Positions 27,091 through 36,612 are shown, counted from the stretch's first letter. The stretch is DNA of 61,440 nucleotides from an uncultured bacterium (GCA_938003875.1 CALKWO010000117.1:1-61440), one strand, 5' to 3'. Numbers and translations: made by a program. The notes: generated from the sequence alone by a model not told the origin.

Positions 27091-30000
27091 TTGAAGCGTT
27101 TTTTGAGTGGATTTTTTTTCCCTGATTTACAAGAAAATTTAATAAAAAGCATAGAAGCCTATCAAGCAGAATTTCCCTATCAGCCTTTATTGCTAATTGC
27201 ACCTGAGTCTTTGCTGCTTTCTCATCTGAGAAAGACAATCACGAAACATAAAAAGGCACTGGCAAATATCTATTTTTTTACCTTGCAAGATTTTGCCCAG
27301 AATATTGTTCTTGCAAACCAGAACCAGGATGCTCTGTCCTTTGCCCCTCAAGCTTTAGAAAAGGCTTTTCTGTCAGATATTGCCCAAAAAGAGCTAGGCC
27401 AGGATAGCTATTTTTTCCCTATAGTGCGGAAAAAAGGATTCTTGAATTCGCTTTATGAAACCATAAAAGAATTGAAGCTACATGGGATTTCTTCTCAGGA
27501 TTTTCTTTATGCTTCTTCGTGGCAGAAGAGCAGAAAGATAAACGACATTGCAGCGATTTTTTCCTCCTATGAAAAAAAGACGAGAAAAGCCAGGCTTTAT
27601 GATACCCAGGATATTCTGAGGCTCGCTACTGACCTGGTAGAACAAGATGAAACCTATAGCTCTTTCGGGTTGTACCTGTATGGTTTTTTGCAGCTATACC
27701 CTTTGGAGAAAAGGTTTCTGGAAGCCTGCATGAAAGACAGAGAGTCTGTTGTTTTTATTCCTTGCTGTGATCTTCCTGTCTATAGAAGTGTACAAAAATT
27801 GCAAGAATGGCTTGTATCTCTTGGCTTTGAAAAGATGGCGACAGAGCCTGTCCGTTTCTCTTTGCCTCCTCTTTTACAAAGCATCAGAAACAATGCTCCT
27901 CCCTCAGAGTTATCTTCAGGACAGCAGCATGGTTTCGAGATACTTTCTTGTTTGAATAGCTATTCGGAAGTTCAGAGCATTGCTCAAAAAATTTTTCTGG
28001 AATGCGAACAAGGTCATGCCGTAGATTCCATAGGAATTTTTCTTGCCAGGCCTGATTCTTATCTCGCTTCCTTAAAGGATACTTTTGTATCTTCCCAAAT
28101 TCCTTTTCGCTCTAGTATTGATAAGCTGGCTCATACTGCTCAGGCAAGGCTACTTCTTAAGATCTTAGAGCTTTTTGCAAACGAATCTCTGAAAGAAAGT
28201 GTACTCTCTATCGCTCAATCCCCCTGCCTCAACCGCAATTTTTTTCAGGAAACAGGGATTACCCATTTTTCTCCTTGCGATTGGTCGCAGATTGCTTTAG
28301 AACTAGATTTGAAAGGTTCATGGGATATATGGGAAAAGAAGCTAGAGAAAGAGATTGTTCTATGCCTTGAAGAAAATAGTGCCAGAATGCCTGAAGAAAA
28401 AGAAAACCCTTTTGCTTCCTATCAGGACACCTTTTCCTCCAGGCTTGCTTTGTTAAAATCTTTTCTTCTGTTCGTTCAATTCTGGCGTAGCTCATTCATG
28501 CTCATAAAAAGGCAAAATTCTTACGCAGAGATACTTCACGAAATTTTTTTGCTGTATGATAAAGTATGCCAGCCATCACAAATAAAAGAAAAAATCAGAC
28601 AGGCATTAGCTCCTGTAGTGCAAATAGATAGGATGGATATAGCAATAGATTTGTGCTTTCTATCAGAAATCTTTGTTTCTCTTATGGAAAGTACAGTCTG
28701 CTCCTGCGATGATGGTGTATTTTTATGCGATCTGGAATCAGGCATGGGCATACCTTTTTCTATTGTAATTCTTCCTGGTTTAGCGGAAAAAGAATTTCCT
28801 CCGCCAGCAAAACCCGCTTCTTTGCTATCGGAAAGAGAAAAAAAATCTTTGAATCAGTTTTGGGAGCAGGAAGGGATCTTTCCTGGGCTGTACGTGGATC
28901 GTTTTCTTTCGCCCAGGCTTCTCTATCATCTTACGCTAAGCTCTGCTTTACAGAAAATTTTCCTATTCTTTCCCAGAATGGATATATCAAGCAACCAGGA
29001 AAAGATGCCCTCGACATTCTTGCTCGAAACGGCCAGCAATCTTTCTGGAACCTCCCTGAGCTTTTCTCAGTTTTGGAAGTCTCCGCTAGTAAAGCATATC
29101 TCTGGGGATATTCTCGATGGAGAAGAAATGCTATCGCCTCTGTTTTATGATTTATATATCTTCAAGATAGGTGAAAAAGCAGGATGGGATTCACTATGCA
29201 AAAGGTATCCTTTTGTCGAAAGGTCTCAAAAAAATAGAAGACTCCAATGGACGCAGAAAAGATTTACCATTTTTGATGGTGTTCTGAACAACGATATTTG
29301 TAGTGAAATCTTGAAAAAAAAATATTCTCTTTTTCGCTTTCCTGTAGAGGCCAAAGTCTTGGAAATCTATTCTCTATGCCCTTTCCGTTTCTTCATGAAA
29401 TATATTCTCAGGATGCCCGCTTTCTATGAGCCAGCCTCTATTGCCAGAATTTCCCAGTGGGAGCAAAAAAGGCTCATAAGCGATGTTTTCGCTCATTACT
29501 ATCAGGATGTAGAAGAAAGGGAGACACCCTCTAGCCTGAAAGAGTCTGTAAAATTCGTTTTTTCCCGCAGAGAAAAAGAAAAAGAGGAATTGCTATGGGA
29601 AGTGGAGGAAGAAAGAACCCTGGAGAATCTGGAGTATTACCTGGAAACCCAGGTAGAAAAAGAAAACGGTGCAGTTCCTGTTGAGCTACAGATAGGATAT
29701 GGAAAAGAGGAAATCTCTTTTTGTATGCTAGAACTGCAAGATAATAGGAAATTGAGCTTTAAAGGGTATTTTGACCAGATCAACCAGAATCGAAATACGA
29801 TGCTTGTGGAAGGATTACATTATTTCAGTGGAAAACCATCGGTACTGCCTAAACCCGATTCTTTCTATAAGGGCGAAGCCTTGCATCTTGCCATAGATAT
29901 CATTGCCCTGAAAGCACTCTATCCTGAATTTTCTTCTCTGAAAAGCATAGAAAGATACCTGGGCACAAAAGGCATTGTTGCGCAAACCAGTTTTTCCTCA

Positions 30001-30213
30001 GAAAGCCTGGATACCCAGAAGACAATTCTGCAAAAAATTTGCCAGAACATTGTTACAGGGATAGAAAATGGCTTTTTTTTCCCCTTTCCTTCCAGGGAAA
30101 AATGTATGTATTGCCCTTATCTCGATGCCTGTGGCCCACTTCGCACTCAAATTTACGATTCCAGACAAGACGACCCCCGCATTGCTTTTTTCCATGAGAT
30201 TAAAAGTACATAG
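27091..30213 (+). CDS. AddB-like PD-(D/E)XK family protein with 4Fe-4S cysteines and degraded nuclease site
   Basis: 1040 residues starting TTG after GAAAGG. The N-terminal part looks like the inactivated helicase half of AddB: it has no Walker A lysine. The C-terminal part carries the four AddB-type iron-sulfur cysteines C763 (in LCPFRFF), C1005, C1008 and C1014, with the C-x2-C-x5-C spacing of B. subtilis AddB. Nuclease motifs are broken: D895 is kept in GYFDQIN, but the DYK motif appears as E907-G-L909, the expected motif-I His seems replaced, and the trailing Gln-Y becomes a His motif. I infer loss of nuclease activity and a structural or DNA-binding role. No addA lies in the window. Confidence 0.75.
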   Translation: MKRFLSGFFFPDLQENLIKSIEAYQAEFPYQPLLLIAPESLLLSHLRKTITKHKKALANIYFFTLQDFAQNIVLANQNQDALSFAPQALEKAFLSDIAQKELGQDSYFFPIVRKKGFLNSLYETIKELKLHGISSQDFLYASSWQKSRKINDIAAIFSSYEKKTRKARLYDTQDILRLATDLVEQDETYSSFGLYLYGFLQLYPLEKRFLEACMKDRESVVFIPCCDLPVYRSVQKLQEWLVSLGFEKMATEPVRFSLPPLLQSIRNNAPPSELSSGQQHGFEILSCLNSYSEVQSIAQKIFLECEQGHAVDSIGIFLARPDSYLASLKDTFVSSQIPFRSSIDKLAHTAQARLLLKILELFANESLKESVLSIAQSPCLNRNFFQETGITHFSPCDWSQIALELDLKGSWDIWEKKLEKEIVLCLEENSARMPEEKENPFASYQDTFSSRLALLKSFLLFVQFWRSSFMLIKRQNSYAEILHEIFLLYDKVCQPSQIKEKIRQALAPVVQIDRMDIAIDLCFLSEIFVSLMESTVCSCDDGVFLCDLESGMGIPFSIVILPGLAEKEFPPPAKPASLLSEREKKSLNQFWEQEGIFPGLYVDRFLSPRLLYHLTLSSALQKIFLFFPRMDISSNQEKMPSTFLLETASNLSGTSLSFSQFWKSPLVKHISGDILDGEEMLSPLFYDLYIFKIGEKAGWDSLCKRYPFVERSQKNRRLQWTQKRFTIFDGVLNNDICSEILKKKYSLFRFPVEAKVLEIYSLCPFRFFMKYILRMPAFYEPASIARISQWEQKRLISDVFAHYYQDVEERETPSSLKESVKFVFSRREKEKEELLWEVEEERTLENLEYYLETQVEKENGAVPVELQIGYGKEEISFCMLELQDNRKLSFKGYFDQINQNRNTMLVEGLHYFSGKPSVLPKPDSFYKGEALHLAIDIIALKALYPEFSSLKSIERYLGTKGIVAQTSFSSESLDTQKTILQKICQNIVTGIENGFFFPFPSREKCMYCPYLDACGPLRTQIYDSRQDDPRIAFFHEIKST

Positions 30214-30287
30214 AAGAATACGAAGCAGAATCACTTCGGCAGACATACAAACCAGACTTCATACGTGTCAAGTTTTAATATCTTGTT

Positions 30288-30391
30288 TTGCAACAGATTG
30301 TAGCCGCAGGGTTGCGCCGAAAAAGTCATGTCTGCTCAAAAGCCAAGCATCAGCGCAATCCCTGCGTCTTTGGGAAATACCCTTTAACTGG
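30288..30391 (+). repeat. palindromic repeat copy D (reference copy)
   Basis: ttgcaacagattgtagcc leads into arm GCAGGGTTGCGC, a loop of about 40 nt containing 'gtctgctcaaaagcc', then arm GCGCAATCCCTGC and the flank 'aataccctttaactgg'. The arms pair over 12 bp with one bulged T. Eight or more copies of this element occur in the window, always between genes. Confidence 0.85.
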
Positions 30392-30425
30392 CTTATAAAA
30401 AGACTCGATTCAATTAGTCTCTATT

Positions 30426-30535
30426 GGCAAAAGACGCAGGGCTTGCGCTGAAGGTCATCTTTTCCAAATAGATAGTCATTTTCGGCGCAACCCTGCGGCT
30501 ACAAATCATTGCAATGTAAACAATTATTGCTTAAC
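30426..30535 (-). repeat. palindromic repeat copy E, inverted
   Basis: The same element in opposite orientation, 35 bp after copy D, so D and E form a head-to-head pair after the addB-like gene. Its outer flank 'ggctacaaatcattgcaat' also occurs alone at 17345. Confidence 0.8.
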
Positions 30536-30579
30536 ACGAACATGGCGTTGCCTAGGCTGTTATACAACCCATTATTGGA

Positions 30580-32037
30580 TTAGAAATGCAAAGATTTCCG
30601 AGAAAAGCGAGAAATCATCAAAAATAATCCCGCTACACTAAGAAAAATAATGCTAGAAGGCTCAGGAACGGTGTAGGCGACAAGCTGGTAAGTATATACA
30701 TTCCCCGCCACGCCCAAGGCTGCATTGACATCGGTGACGATAGTCAGGGTGGCATATCTGTTCATGATATAGTAATCAGGATTGCTTACGCTGACGAAAA
30801 ATTGGAAGGAGCCATTCTTGCTCAATACAGTGCCTGGCGTAAAGCCACTGATGGAAAAATAAGATGCATCCTGGCCAGAAATCGTGGCACTGAGCAACGT
30901 CATGTTGGTCAGGTTGCCAAGATCAGCATCGGGCGTAGCATTCTGGATAGTAAGAGCCTGGGTGATGGTCTGGTCTTTGTCCACGGTTCCAAAGTCTATG
31001 GTGCTGCCAGGAGCAACAGAGCTGGCATACACAGGGCTTACACCTGTGCCTGTGAGTGTCAGGTTAGTGTTGGTTGCATTGCTGGTAACAGATACGGTGG
31101 TAGAGTCCGCTCCTCTTGCAGAAGGAGTGTATGTGTAGGTTCTGCTGGCGGATTGGTTCTGGCTTAAAGAAAAGCTTTGGGAGCCAGAAGCAGGAGAAAA
31201 TTCACTCCCTGATGCTGGGCCTATATTTCCCGTCAGAGTGGAGCCAGATGTTCCTGTGTTGGTGACTGTTACCGATGCTGTTGCACTGCTTCCTACACGA
31301 ACGTTCCCAAAGTTGGTATTGCTTGCAGACAACGCAGGCGATTCAGAACCAAAATTTTCCAAGGAAGAAAAGACAGGAAGCGGAATTGTTCCTACATTGG
31401 CAAAGCTGACGCTCATTGGCCCATTTCCTAAATTATCAGTCGTATGATTTCCAAAATAGAAATTGTCTATCCCTCCCAAATCGCGATTCCAAAAATATTG
31501 TACTTGGGAAATTCCATAAGTCTGGTCTTGTATGCCAAAAAAACCATTGATATAGTTCTCTTTTGGAGGCAGATGAGAAGTAATATTGTAAGTATATGTA
31601 CCTCCATTTCCTGCTAAAGTTACTTGGGCACTCCATCCAGGATTTCCGCTATAAGGATCAGAAGTATTGACCGCACCGACTATAAAAGCTCCAACAGATT
31701 TCACAGGTGTATTGAAAACTACCGTGAAGTAACTGCCTGTAGAGGTACCTCCACCAAAATAGTTGCTTCCCTCAATTGGTTTGGCATATCCTCCTACTAC
31801 ACTACTTCCGATGGAAGCAGTTCCAAAATAGCTGCCTCGAAACTGAGCCAATTGTGCATCATATGAGGATAGATAGCTGTTGATTCCGCTCACACTTGTC
31901 TGCCCTGTTTCGAATCCTAACATCCCAAAATTATGTTGATCGAAACTCATGGCGTTAAAAAAAAGAGTAGGAGATGAATAAACAGCAAAGCCTCCCCATA
32001 TCATCATCAAAATAGCGATAAATTTTGAAAAATACAT
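30580..32037 (-). CDS. PEP-CTERM anchored protein 1
   Basis: 485 residues: signal peptide (about 1-20), a unique beta-rich domain (about 25-230, with VVFNTPVKSVGAFIVG and GIDNFYFGN typical of PEP-CTERM lectin-like sandwiches), then the region shared with the next two genes (233-485): a choice-of-anchor-D-like domain (ASNTNFGNVRVGSSATASVTV), a second beta domain, and the sorting signal VPEPSS from 457 with hydrophobic helix and RFSRK basic end. It should be exported and processed by an exosortase, which is not in this window. AGGAG before the ATG. Last of three tandem genes. Confidence 0.88.
   Translation of the reverse strand: MYFSKFIAILMMIWGGFAVYSSPTLFFNAMSFDQHNFGMLGFETGQTSVSGINSYLSSYDAQLAQFRGSYFGTASIGSSVVGGYAKPIEGSNYFGGGTSTGSYFTVVFNTPVKSVGAFIVGAVNTSDPYSGNPGWSAQVTLAGNGGTYTYNITSHLPPKENYINGFFGIQDQTYGISQVQYFWNRDLGGIDNFYFGNHTTDNLGNGPMSVSFANVGTIPLPVFSSLENFGSESPALSASNTNFGNVRVGSSATASVTVTNTGTSGSTLTGNIGPASGSEFSPASGSQSFSLSQNQSASRTYTYTPSARGADSTTVSVTSNATNTNLTLTGTGVSPVYASSVAPGSTIDFGTVDKDQTITQALTIQNATPDADLGNLTNMTLLSATISGQDASYFSISGFTPGTVLSKNGSFQFFVSVSNPDYYIMNRYATLTIVTDVNAALGVAGNVYTYQLVAYTVPEPSSIIFLSVAGLFLMISRFSRKSLHF
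30585..31343 (-). repeat. shared 3' module, copy 1 of 3
   Basis: About 759 bp that recur at 32137-32897 and 33363-34110 with only a few base differences by eye. They encode the anchor-D, second beta and PEP-CTERM parts of protein 1. Confidence 0.9.
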
Positions 32038-32133
32038 ATTGTATCTCCTAATTTTTAATATTAGGTAGGTATAAAGTATAAAGAAATTTTAAATCTTTCC
32101 TAAATATAGAATTTTAAAATTATTAGAATATCT

Positions 32134-33348
32134 TTAAAAATGCAAAGATTTCCGAGAAAAGCGAGAAATCATCAAAAATAATCCCGCTACACTAAGAAAA
32201 ATAATGCTAGAAGGCTCAGGAACGGTGTAGGCGACAAGCTGGTAAGTATATACATTCCCCGCCACGCCCAAGGCTGCATTGACATCGGTGACGATAGTCA
32301 GGGTGGCATATCTGTTCATGATATAGTAATCAGGATTGCTTACGCTGACGAAAAATTGGAAGGAGCCATTCTTGCTCAATACAGTGCCTGGCGTAAAGCC
32401 ACTGATGGAAAAATAAGATGCATCCTGGCCAGAAATCGTGGCACTGAGCAACGTCATGTTGGTCAGGTTGCCAAGATCAGCATCGGGCGTAGCATTCTGG
32501 ATAGTAAGAGCCTGGGTGATGGTCTGGTCTTTGTCCACGGTTCCAAAGTCTATGGTGCTGCCAGGAGCAACAGAGCTGGCATACACAGGGCTTACACCTG
32601 TGCCTGTGAGTGTCAGGTTAGTGTTGGTTGCATTGCTGGTAACAGATACGGTGGTAGAGTCCGCTCCTCTTGCAGAAGGAGTGTATGTGTAGGTTCTGCT
32701 GGCGGATTGGTTCTGGCTTAAAGAAAAGCTTTGGGAGCCAGAAGCAGGAGAAAATTCACTCCCTGATGCTGGGCCTATATTTCCCGTCAGAGTGGAGCCA
32801 GATGTTCCTGTGTTGGTGACTGTTACCGATGCTGTTGCACTGCTTCCTACACGGACATTCCCAAAGTTGGTATTGCTTGCAGACAACGCTGGCGATGCTA
32901 CAACAGTGTTAATCACCATGTTGTCTATACTAGGCCAAAAACCATTGGTAGCATAGAACATAAGTTGTGTTACATTCGCTGTATTTACAGTAACGGTTTT
33001 CCAGGAACTCCAGGATTTATAAGAACTTAAATCCTGAACACTAGACCAGATTTCCTGGCTGCTTGCGTTGAATGCCTTGATGGTTATGCTAGATCCAGAA
33101 CCTCCAGTATAACCCTGCCAGGGCATATAGTTCATCTGAAAGCTGGTGACATAGGTAGGGCTGGAAAAAGTAATCCAGTCATTATCATTATAGTATTCAC
33201 AGTATAAATGGCCACCACCCGTCCCATTCCATTTCATTCCTCCGCCAAGACTTAGACCATTGGCATCACTATCAAAAGTCAAGGTAGCAGCCATAGTTTG
33301 AATAGCACAAAGGCAGCAGACTATAAATAAAAATATTTTTTTCTGCAT
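32134..33348 (-). CDS. PEP-CTERM anchored protein 2
   Basis: 404 residues from ATG 33348, which has AGGAG six nt upstream; an ATG two codons earlier overlaps that site too closely. Signal peptide ends near MAA; unique domain about 22-150 (TLTFDSDANG near the start, SIDNMVINTV at the end, a carbohydrate-binding-like jelly-roll pattern); shared module to the end with PEP-CTERM VPEPSS and RFSRKSLHF. The stop codon of protein 3 lies 10 bp before the start, so the two are translationally close. Confidence 0.87.
   Translation of the reverse strand: MQKKIFLFIVCCLCAIQTMAATLTFDSDANGLSLGGGMKWNGTGGGHLYCEYYNDNDWITFSSPTYVTSFQMNYMPWQGYTGGSGSSITIKAFNASSQEIWSSVQDLSSYKSWSSWKTVTVNTANVTQLMFYATNGFWPSIDNMVINTVVASPALSASNTNFGNVRVGSSATASVTVTNTGTSGSTLTGNIGPASGSEFSPASGSQSFSLSQNQSASRTYTYTPSARGADSTTVSVTSNATNTNLTLTGTGVSPVYASSVAPGSTIDFGTVDKDQTITQALTIQNATPDADLGNLTNMTLLSATISGQDASYFSISGFTPGTVLSKNGSFQFFVSVSNPDYYIMNRYATLTIVTDVNAALGVAGNVYTYQLVAYTVPEPSSIIFLSVAGLFLMISRFSRKSLHF
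32137..32897 (-). repeat. shared 3' module, copy 2 of 3
   Basis: Near-identical to copy 1, including the last codons (SLHF). At the 5' side it differs only by bases such as acggacattccc against acgaacgttccc. Confidence 0.9.
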
Positions 33349-33358
33349 AATCATTCTC

Positions 33359-34615
33359 CTATTTTCGAGAAAAGCGAGAAATCACCAAAAATAATCCCGC
33401 TACACTAAGGAAAATAATGCTAGAAGGCTCAGGAACGGTGTAGGCGACAAGCTGGTAAGTATATACATTCCCCGCCACGCCCAAGGCTGCATTGACATCG
33501 GTGACGATAGTCAGGGTGGCATATCTGTTCATGATATAGTAATCAGGATTGCTTACGCTGACGAAAAATTGGAAGGAGCCATTCTTGCTCAATACAGTGC
33601 CTGGCGTAAAGCCACTGATGGAAAAATAAGATGCATCCTGGCCAGAAATCGTGGCACTGAGCAACGTCATGTTGGTCAGGTTGCCAAGATCAGCATCGGG
33701 CGTAGCATTCTGGATAGTAAGAGCCTGGGTGATGGTCTGGTCTTTGTCCACGGTTCCAAAGTCTATGGTGCTGCCAGGAGCAACAGAGCTGGCATACACA
33801 GGGCTTACACCTGTGCCTGTGAGTGTCAGGTTAGTGTTGGTTGCATTGCTGGTAACAGATACGGTGGTAGAGTCCGCTCCTCTTGCAGAAGGAGTGTATG
33901 TGTAGGTTCTGCTGGCGGATTGGTTCTGGCTTAAAGAAAAGCTTTGGGAGCCAGAAGCAGGAGAAAATTCACTCCCTGATGCTGGGCCTATATTTCCCGT
34001 CAGAGTGGAGCCAGATGTTCCTGTGTTGGTGACTGTTACCGATGCTGTTGCACTGCTTCCTACACGAACATTCCCAAAGTTGGTATTGCTTGCAGACAAC
34101 GCTGGCGAAGATGTAACCTCGCTGAGGGCAAGATTGTCAATCAGAAAATGGTTAGAAAAATTCAGTCGCAATTCATCGAGAACTACAGAAGAATTCCCTG
34201 CAAAATTTCTCCAGATGGTATCTAATGTATAGCTACCAGACCATACAGAAGAACCACTTCTATAGCCTACGATGCTTACAGAGCGGCTACCAGTTCCCCA
34301 TATACGAGCATATACACTGCTGAAAGTGAAAGTGCTGCCATTATAGGCTCGAATGATGGCATTACCGCCATAGTTATTCAGTGCTGTATATTCCCCGCTT
34401 ACCGAACCGTAAGGCCAGCTAGAACCAACAGTATCAATCCAATCCATAGCCTGGTTTGTATCTGTAGTTAAATTAAAGCCGTTATAGTTAGAAGAAATAT
34501 GTCCAACTGCATTTTGGCTGGTGGTTATATCATCGAAAGTCAGAACAATGCCCCAGGAAAATATTCCAAAATAGGAAAATAAGAGAAAAAGAGAAATTAG
34601 AAATTTTTTAGTCAT
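33359..34615 (-). CDS. PEP-CTERM anchored protein 3
   Basis: 418 residues. Signal peptide (KKFLISLFLLFSYFGIFSWG), unique domain about 22-165 (VLTFDDITTS at the start, FLIDNLALSEV at the end), shared module, and a PEP-CTERM tail ending RFSRK without the extra SLHF of its two relatives. First gene of the operon; AAAGGAG six nt before ATG. Probably a surface or matrix protein with its own recognition domain. Confidence 0.88.
   Translation of the reverse strand: MTKKFLISLFLLFSYFGIFSWGIVLTFDDITTSQNAVGHISSNYNGFNLTTDTNQAMDWIDTVGSSWPYGSVSGEYTALNNYGGNAIIRAYNGSTFTFSSVYARIWGTGSRSVSIVGYRSGSSVWSGSYTLDTIWRNFAGNSSVVLDELRLNFSNHFLIDNLALSEVTSSPALSASNTNFGNVRVGSSATASVTVTNTGTSGSTLTGNIGPASGSEFSPASGSQSFSLSQNQSASRTYTYTPSARGADSTTVSVTSNATNTNLTLTGTGVSPVYASSVAPGSTIDFGTVDKDQTITQALTIQNATPDADLGNLTNMTLLSATISGQDASYFSISGFTPGTVLSKNGSFQFFVSVSNPDYYIMNRYATLTIVTDVNAALGVAGNVYTYQLVAYTVPEPSSIIFLSVAGLFLVISRFSRK
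33363..34110 (-). repeat. shared 3' module, copy 3 of 3
   Basis: Near-identical to copies 1 and 2, but ends four codons earlier and carries one changed codon in the membrane helix (LVIS for LMIS). Confidence 0.9.
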
Positions 34616-34693
34616 TCCTTTCTCCTTTCAATGTAAATAAGCTTACAAAAGAAGCAAAAATTTTCGAAATAGCTGCACGATGTGATATAATTC

Positions 34694-34753
34694 TTTATAG
34701 TTTTCAGAATTATTAACTATAAATAAGTTAAATCTAATAGTGTGGATTGTCAA
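34694..34753 (-). promoter_or_regulatory. promoter and inverted-repeat operator of the PEP-CTERM operon
   Basis: On the minus strand a perfect TTGACA (34748-34753) has a weak TAACTT 17 nt later (34725-34730). Just downstream, TTTATAGTT (34694-34702) and AACTATAAA (34715-34723) form a perfect 9-bp inverted repeat with a 12-nt gap. The position fits an operator; no regulator gene is adjacent. Confidence 0.4.
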
Positions 34754-34798
34754 GGGAAAAAATAAAAAAACTTAAAAAGTACAATGCCAGTCTATATC

Positions 34799-34875
34799 CT
34801 AACCAGGATAAACCGAAAAAGCATTTTATCACGAATTTTACGAATGATCGAATGGCACGAATGGATAATTTTACC
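34799..34875. repeat. CACGAATTACGCGAATG-type repeat, second copy
   Basis: 'gataaacc...atcacgaattttacgaatg...cgaatggataatttta' matches the left part of 17094-17201, including its flank. It lies between the pgi stop codon and the PEP-CTERM promoter. Nothing else is seen in 34616-34900. Confidence 0.6.
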
Positions 34876-34900
34876 TATATTTCTTTATTTTTAAGCTTTT

Positions 34901-36538
34901 TTATTCCAATTTTTTCAAGAGAAATTTATCCAGCAGTATCTTTGTCGAAGAATTCAGGCCATCAGAAGGGAGGATGTTGTTCTCTTTATATTTTGCAATG
35001 CGTTCCCTGTGCTGTTTGCCTAGCACCTTTCCTAATTCTACGCCAAACTGGTCGAAGCTGTTGAGTCCCCAGATAAAACCCTTCACTGCGATCCTGTGTT
35101 CTGTCCAGGATAGAAGCAAACCTGCGGTAAAGGGAGTCAGTTTTTGCAAAAGAGTTGAGTTGGAAGGACGGTTTCCAGGAAAATTTTTAGGAAGATAAGC
35201 GTTCTTTTCTCCAAAAGCCAGAGCGTCAGGCTGTGCAAAAAAGTTGGTCATTAGTTCTTCATGGTGGCTGAGCTTGTCTTTATCGTTGCAAACATCGTAA
35301 GGAGGTTCTATAAAACCTATAAAATCGCAAGGGATAATCTGTGTGCCCTGGTGCAAAAGCTGATAAAAAGAATGCTGTCCATTGGTGCCAGGTTCTCCGA
35401 AAATCACCTCACCTGTTTCGTAAGATATTTTTTTATTCTCTAAGTCAACGCATTTTCCATTGCTCTCCATTTCTCCTTGCTGTGTATAGGCTGCAAGTTT
35501 GGAAAGACCTTGTGCATAAGGCAATAAGGCTCTGGATTTGCATCCCAGGGCATGGATATTCCATAGATCCAGAAGCCCGCTCATCACAGGGATATTTTTT
35601 TCCAGCTTTGTGCTTAAGAAATGCTGATCCATCCAATGCGCTCCATCCAGAATCTGGCAAAAATTTTCAAAGCCGAGGTATAGAGAAAGAGGCAATGCAC
35701 CAACAGCAGATGTTGCACTGAATCTTCCACCGACCCAATCCCACATAGCAAAAATATTGCTCTCTGGTATTCCAAATTCTTTTACCTTTTGGAGATTGCT
35801 GGAAATGGCAACGAAATGACGGCTCAGGATTTCTTTCTCACTTTTATTTATTTTGCTTTTCATCCACTGCAAAGTAGTATTAGCATTTTGCATGGTTTCC
35901 GCAGTGGTGAAGGTCTTGGAAATGACAATGACCAGGGTTTCCTCAGGGTCTAAATCTTGCGTTTTTTCTACAAAATCCGTTCCATCTATGTTTGCCAGGA
36001 ACAAAAGTCTCATCCCCTCTATGGCATAAGGCTTACAAGCTACAGCTAGAAATTCAGGTCCAAGATAAGAACCTCCAATCCCAATAGAAAGGATATTCTT
36101 TATCTTCTTCGTTTTTTCCGTGCTGACTTCTGAATGAATTTGGGCGCAAAAATTTTTGATCTGGTTGAGGACATCTATAACCTTGGATGTTACTTCTATT
36201 TCAGGTACGATGATCTTTCCATCGCTGTCTTTCCAATCTTTGCCTTGTCTATTTCTTAAGGCAACATGAAGCACGGCTCGTTCCTCTGTTTTATTGATTT
36301 TTTTGCCCTGGAACATTTCCTGGATTTTTTTCACAAGATCGCGCTCCCTGGCCATTTCTAAAAGCATCTCTATGGTCTTTTCATTCACCCTTTGCCTGGA
36401 ATAATCGAAATAGACATGCTCTGTGCTTATAGCAAAATTTTTCCCTCTTTGGGAATTTTCCTGAAAAAGCTTTTCCAGCGAATCGAGTTGCTGAGAATGC
36501 TCTCTTAAACCTTGACTAGCCTGTTCAAAAGAAACCAT
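34901..36538 (-). CDS. pgi: glucose-6-phosphate isomerase
   Basis: 545 residues, standard length for the long bacterial form. Converts glucose 6-phosphate to fructose 6-phosphate in glycolysis. Motifs: GIGGSYLGP, SKTFTTAETM (phosphate-binding SKTxTT), GGRFSATSAVG (PGI signature 1), QGEMESNGK, and GQHSFYQLLHQG with the catalytic His. The ATG at 36538 follows AAAAAGGA; the frame is open 14 codons further but lacks a ribosome site there. Stands alone. Confidence 0.96.
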   Translation of the reverse strand: MVSFEQASQGLREHSQQLDSLEKLFQENSQRGKNFAISTEHVYFDYSRQRVNEKTIEMLLEMARERDLVKKIQEMFQGKKINKTEERAVLHVALRNRQGKDWKDSDGKIIVPEIEVTSKVIDVLNQIKNFCAQIHSEVSTEKTKKIKNILSIGIGGSYLGPEFLAVACKPYAIEGMRLLFLANIDGTDFVEKTQDLDPEETLVIVISKTFTTAETMQNANTTLQWMKSKINKSEKEILSRHFVAISSNLQKVKEFGIPESNIFAMWDWVGGRFSATSAVGALPLSLYLGFENFCQILDGAHWMDQHFLSTKLEKNIPVMSGLLDLWNIHALGCKSRALLPYAQGLSKLAAYTQQGEMESNGKCVDLENKKISYETGEVIFGEPGTNGQHSFYQLLHQGTQIIPCDFIGFIEPPYDVCNDKDKLSHHEELMTNFFAQPDALAFGEKNAYLPKNFPGNRPSNSTLLQKLTPFTAGLLLSWTEHRIAVKGFIWGLNSFDQFGVELGKVLGKQHRERIAKYKENNILPSDGLNSSTKILLDKFLLKKLE

Positions 36539-36612
36539 ATTTTTTTCCTTTTTAAAAAAGTGAATTTTAAAATTGTCCATTCCCTAATACGGATAAACCA
36601 TAATCAAAGTGA

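Noticed and set aside
30214..30579. insertion sequence between addB-like gene and PEP-CTERM operon
   Set aside because: Only two palindromic repeats are present; no transposase or target duplication seen.
30802..31167. 121-codon plus-strand frame, repeated identically at 32356 and 33569
   Set aside because: It is the antisense of the shared PEP-CTERM module, so its three copies only reflect the duplication.
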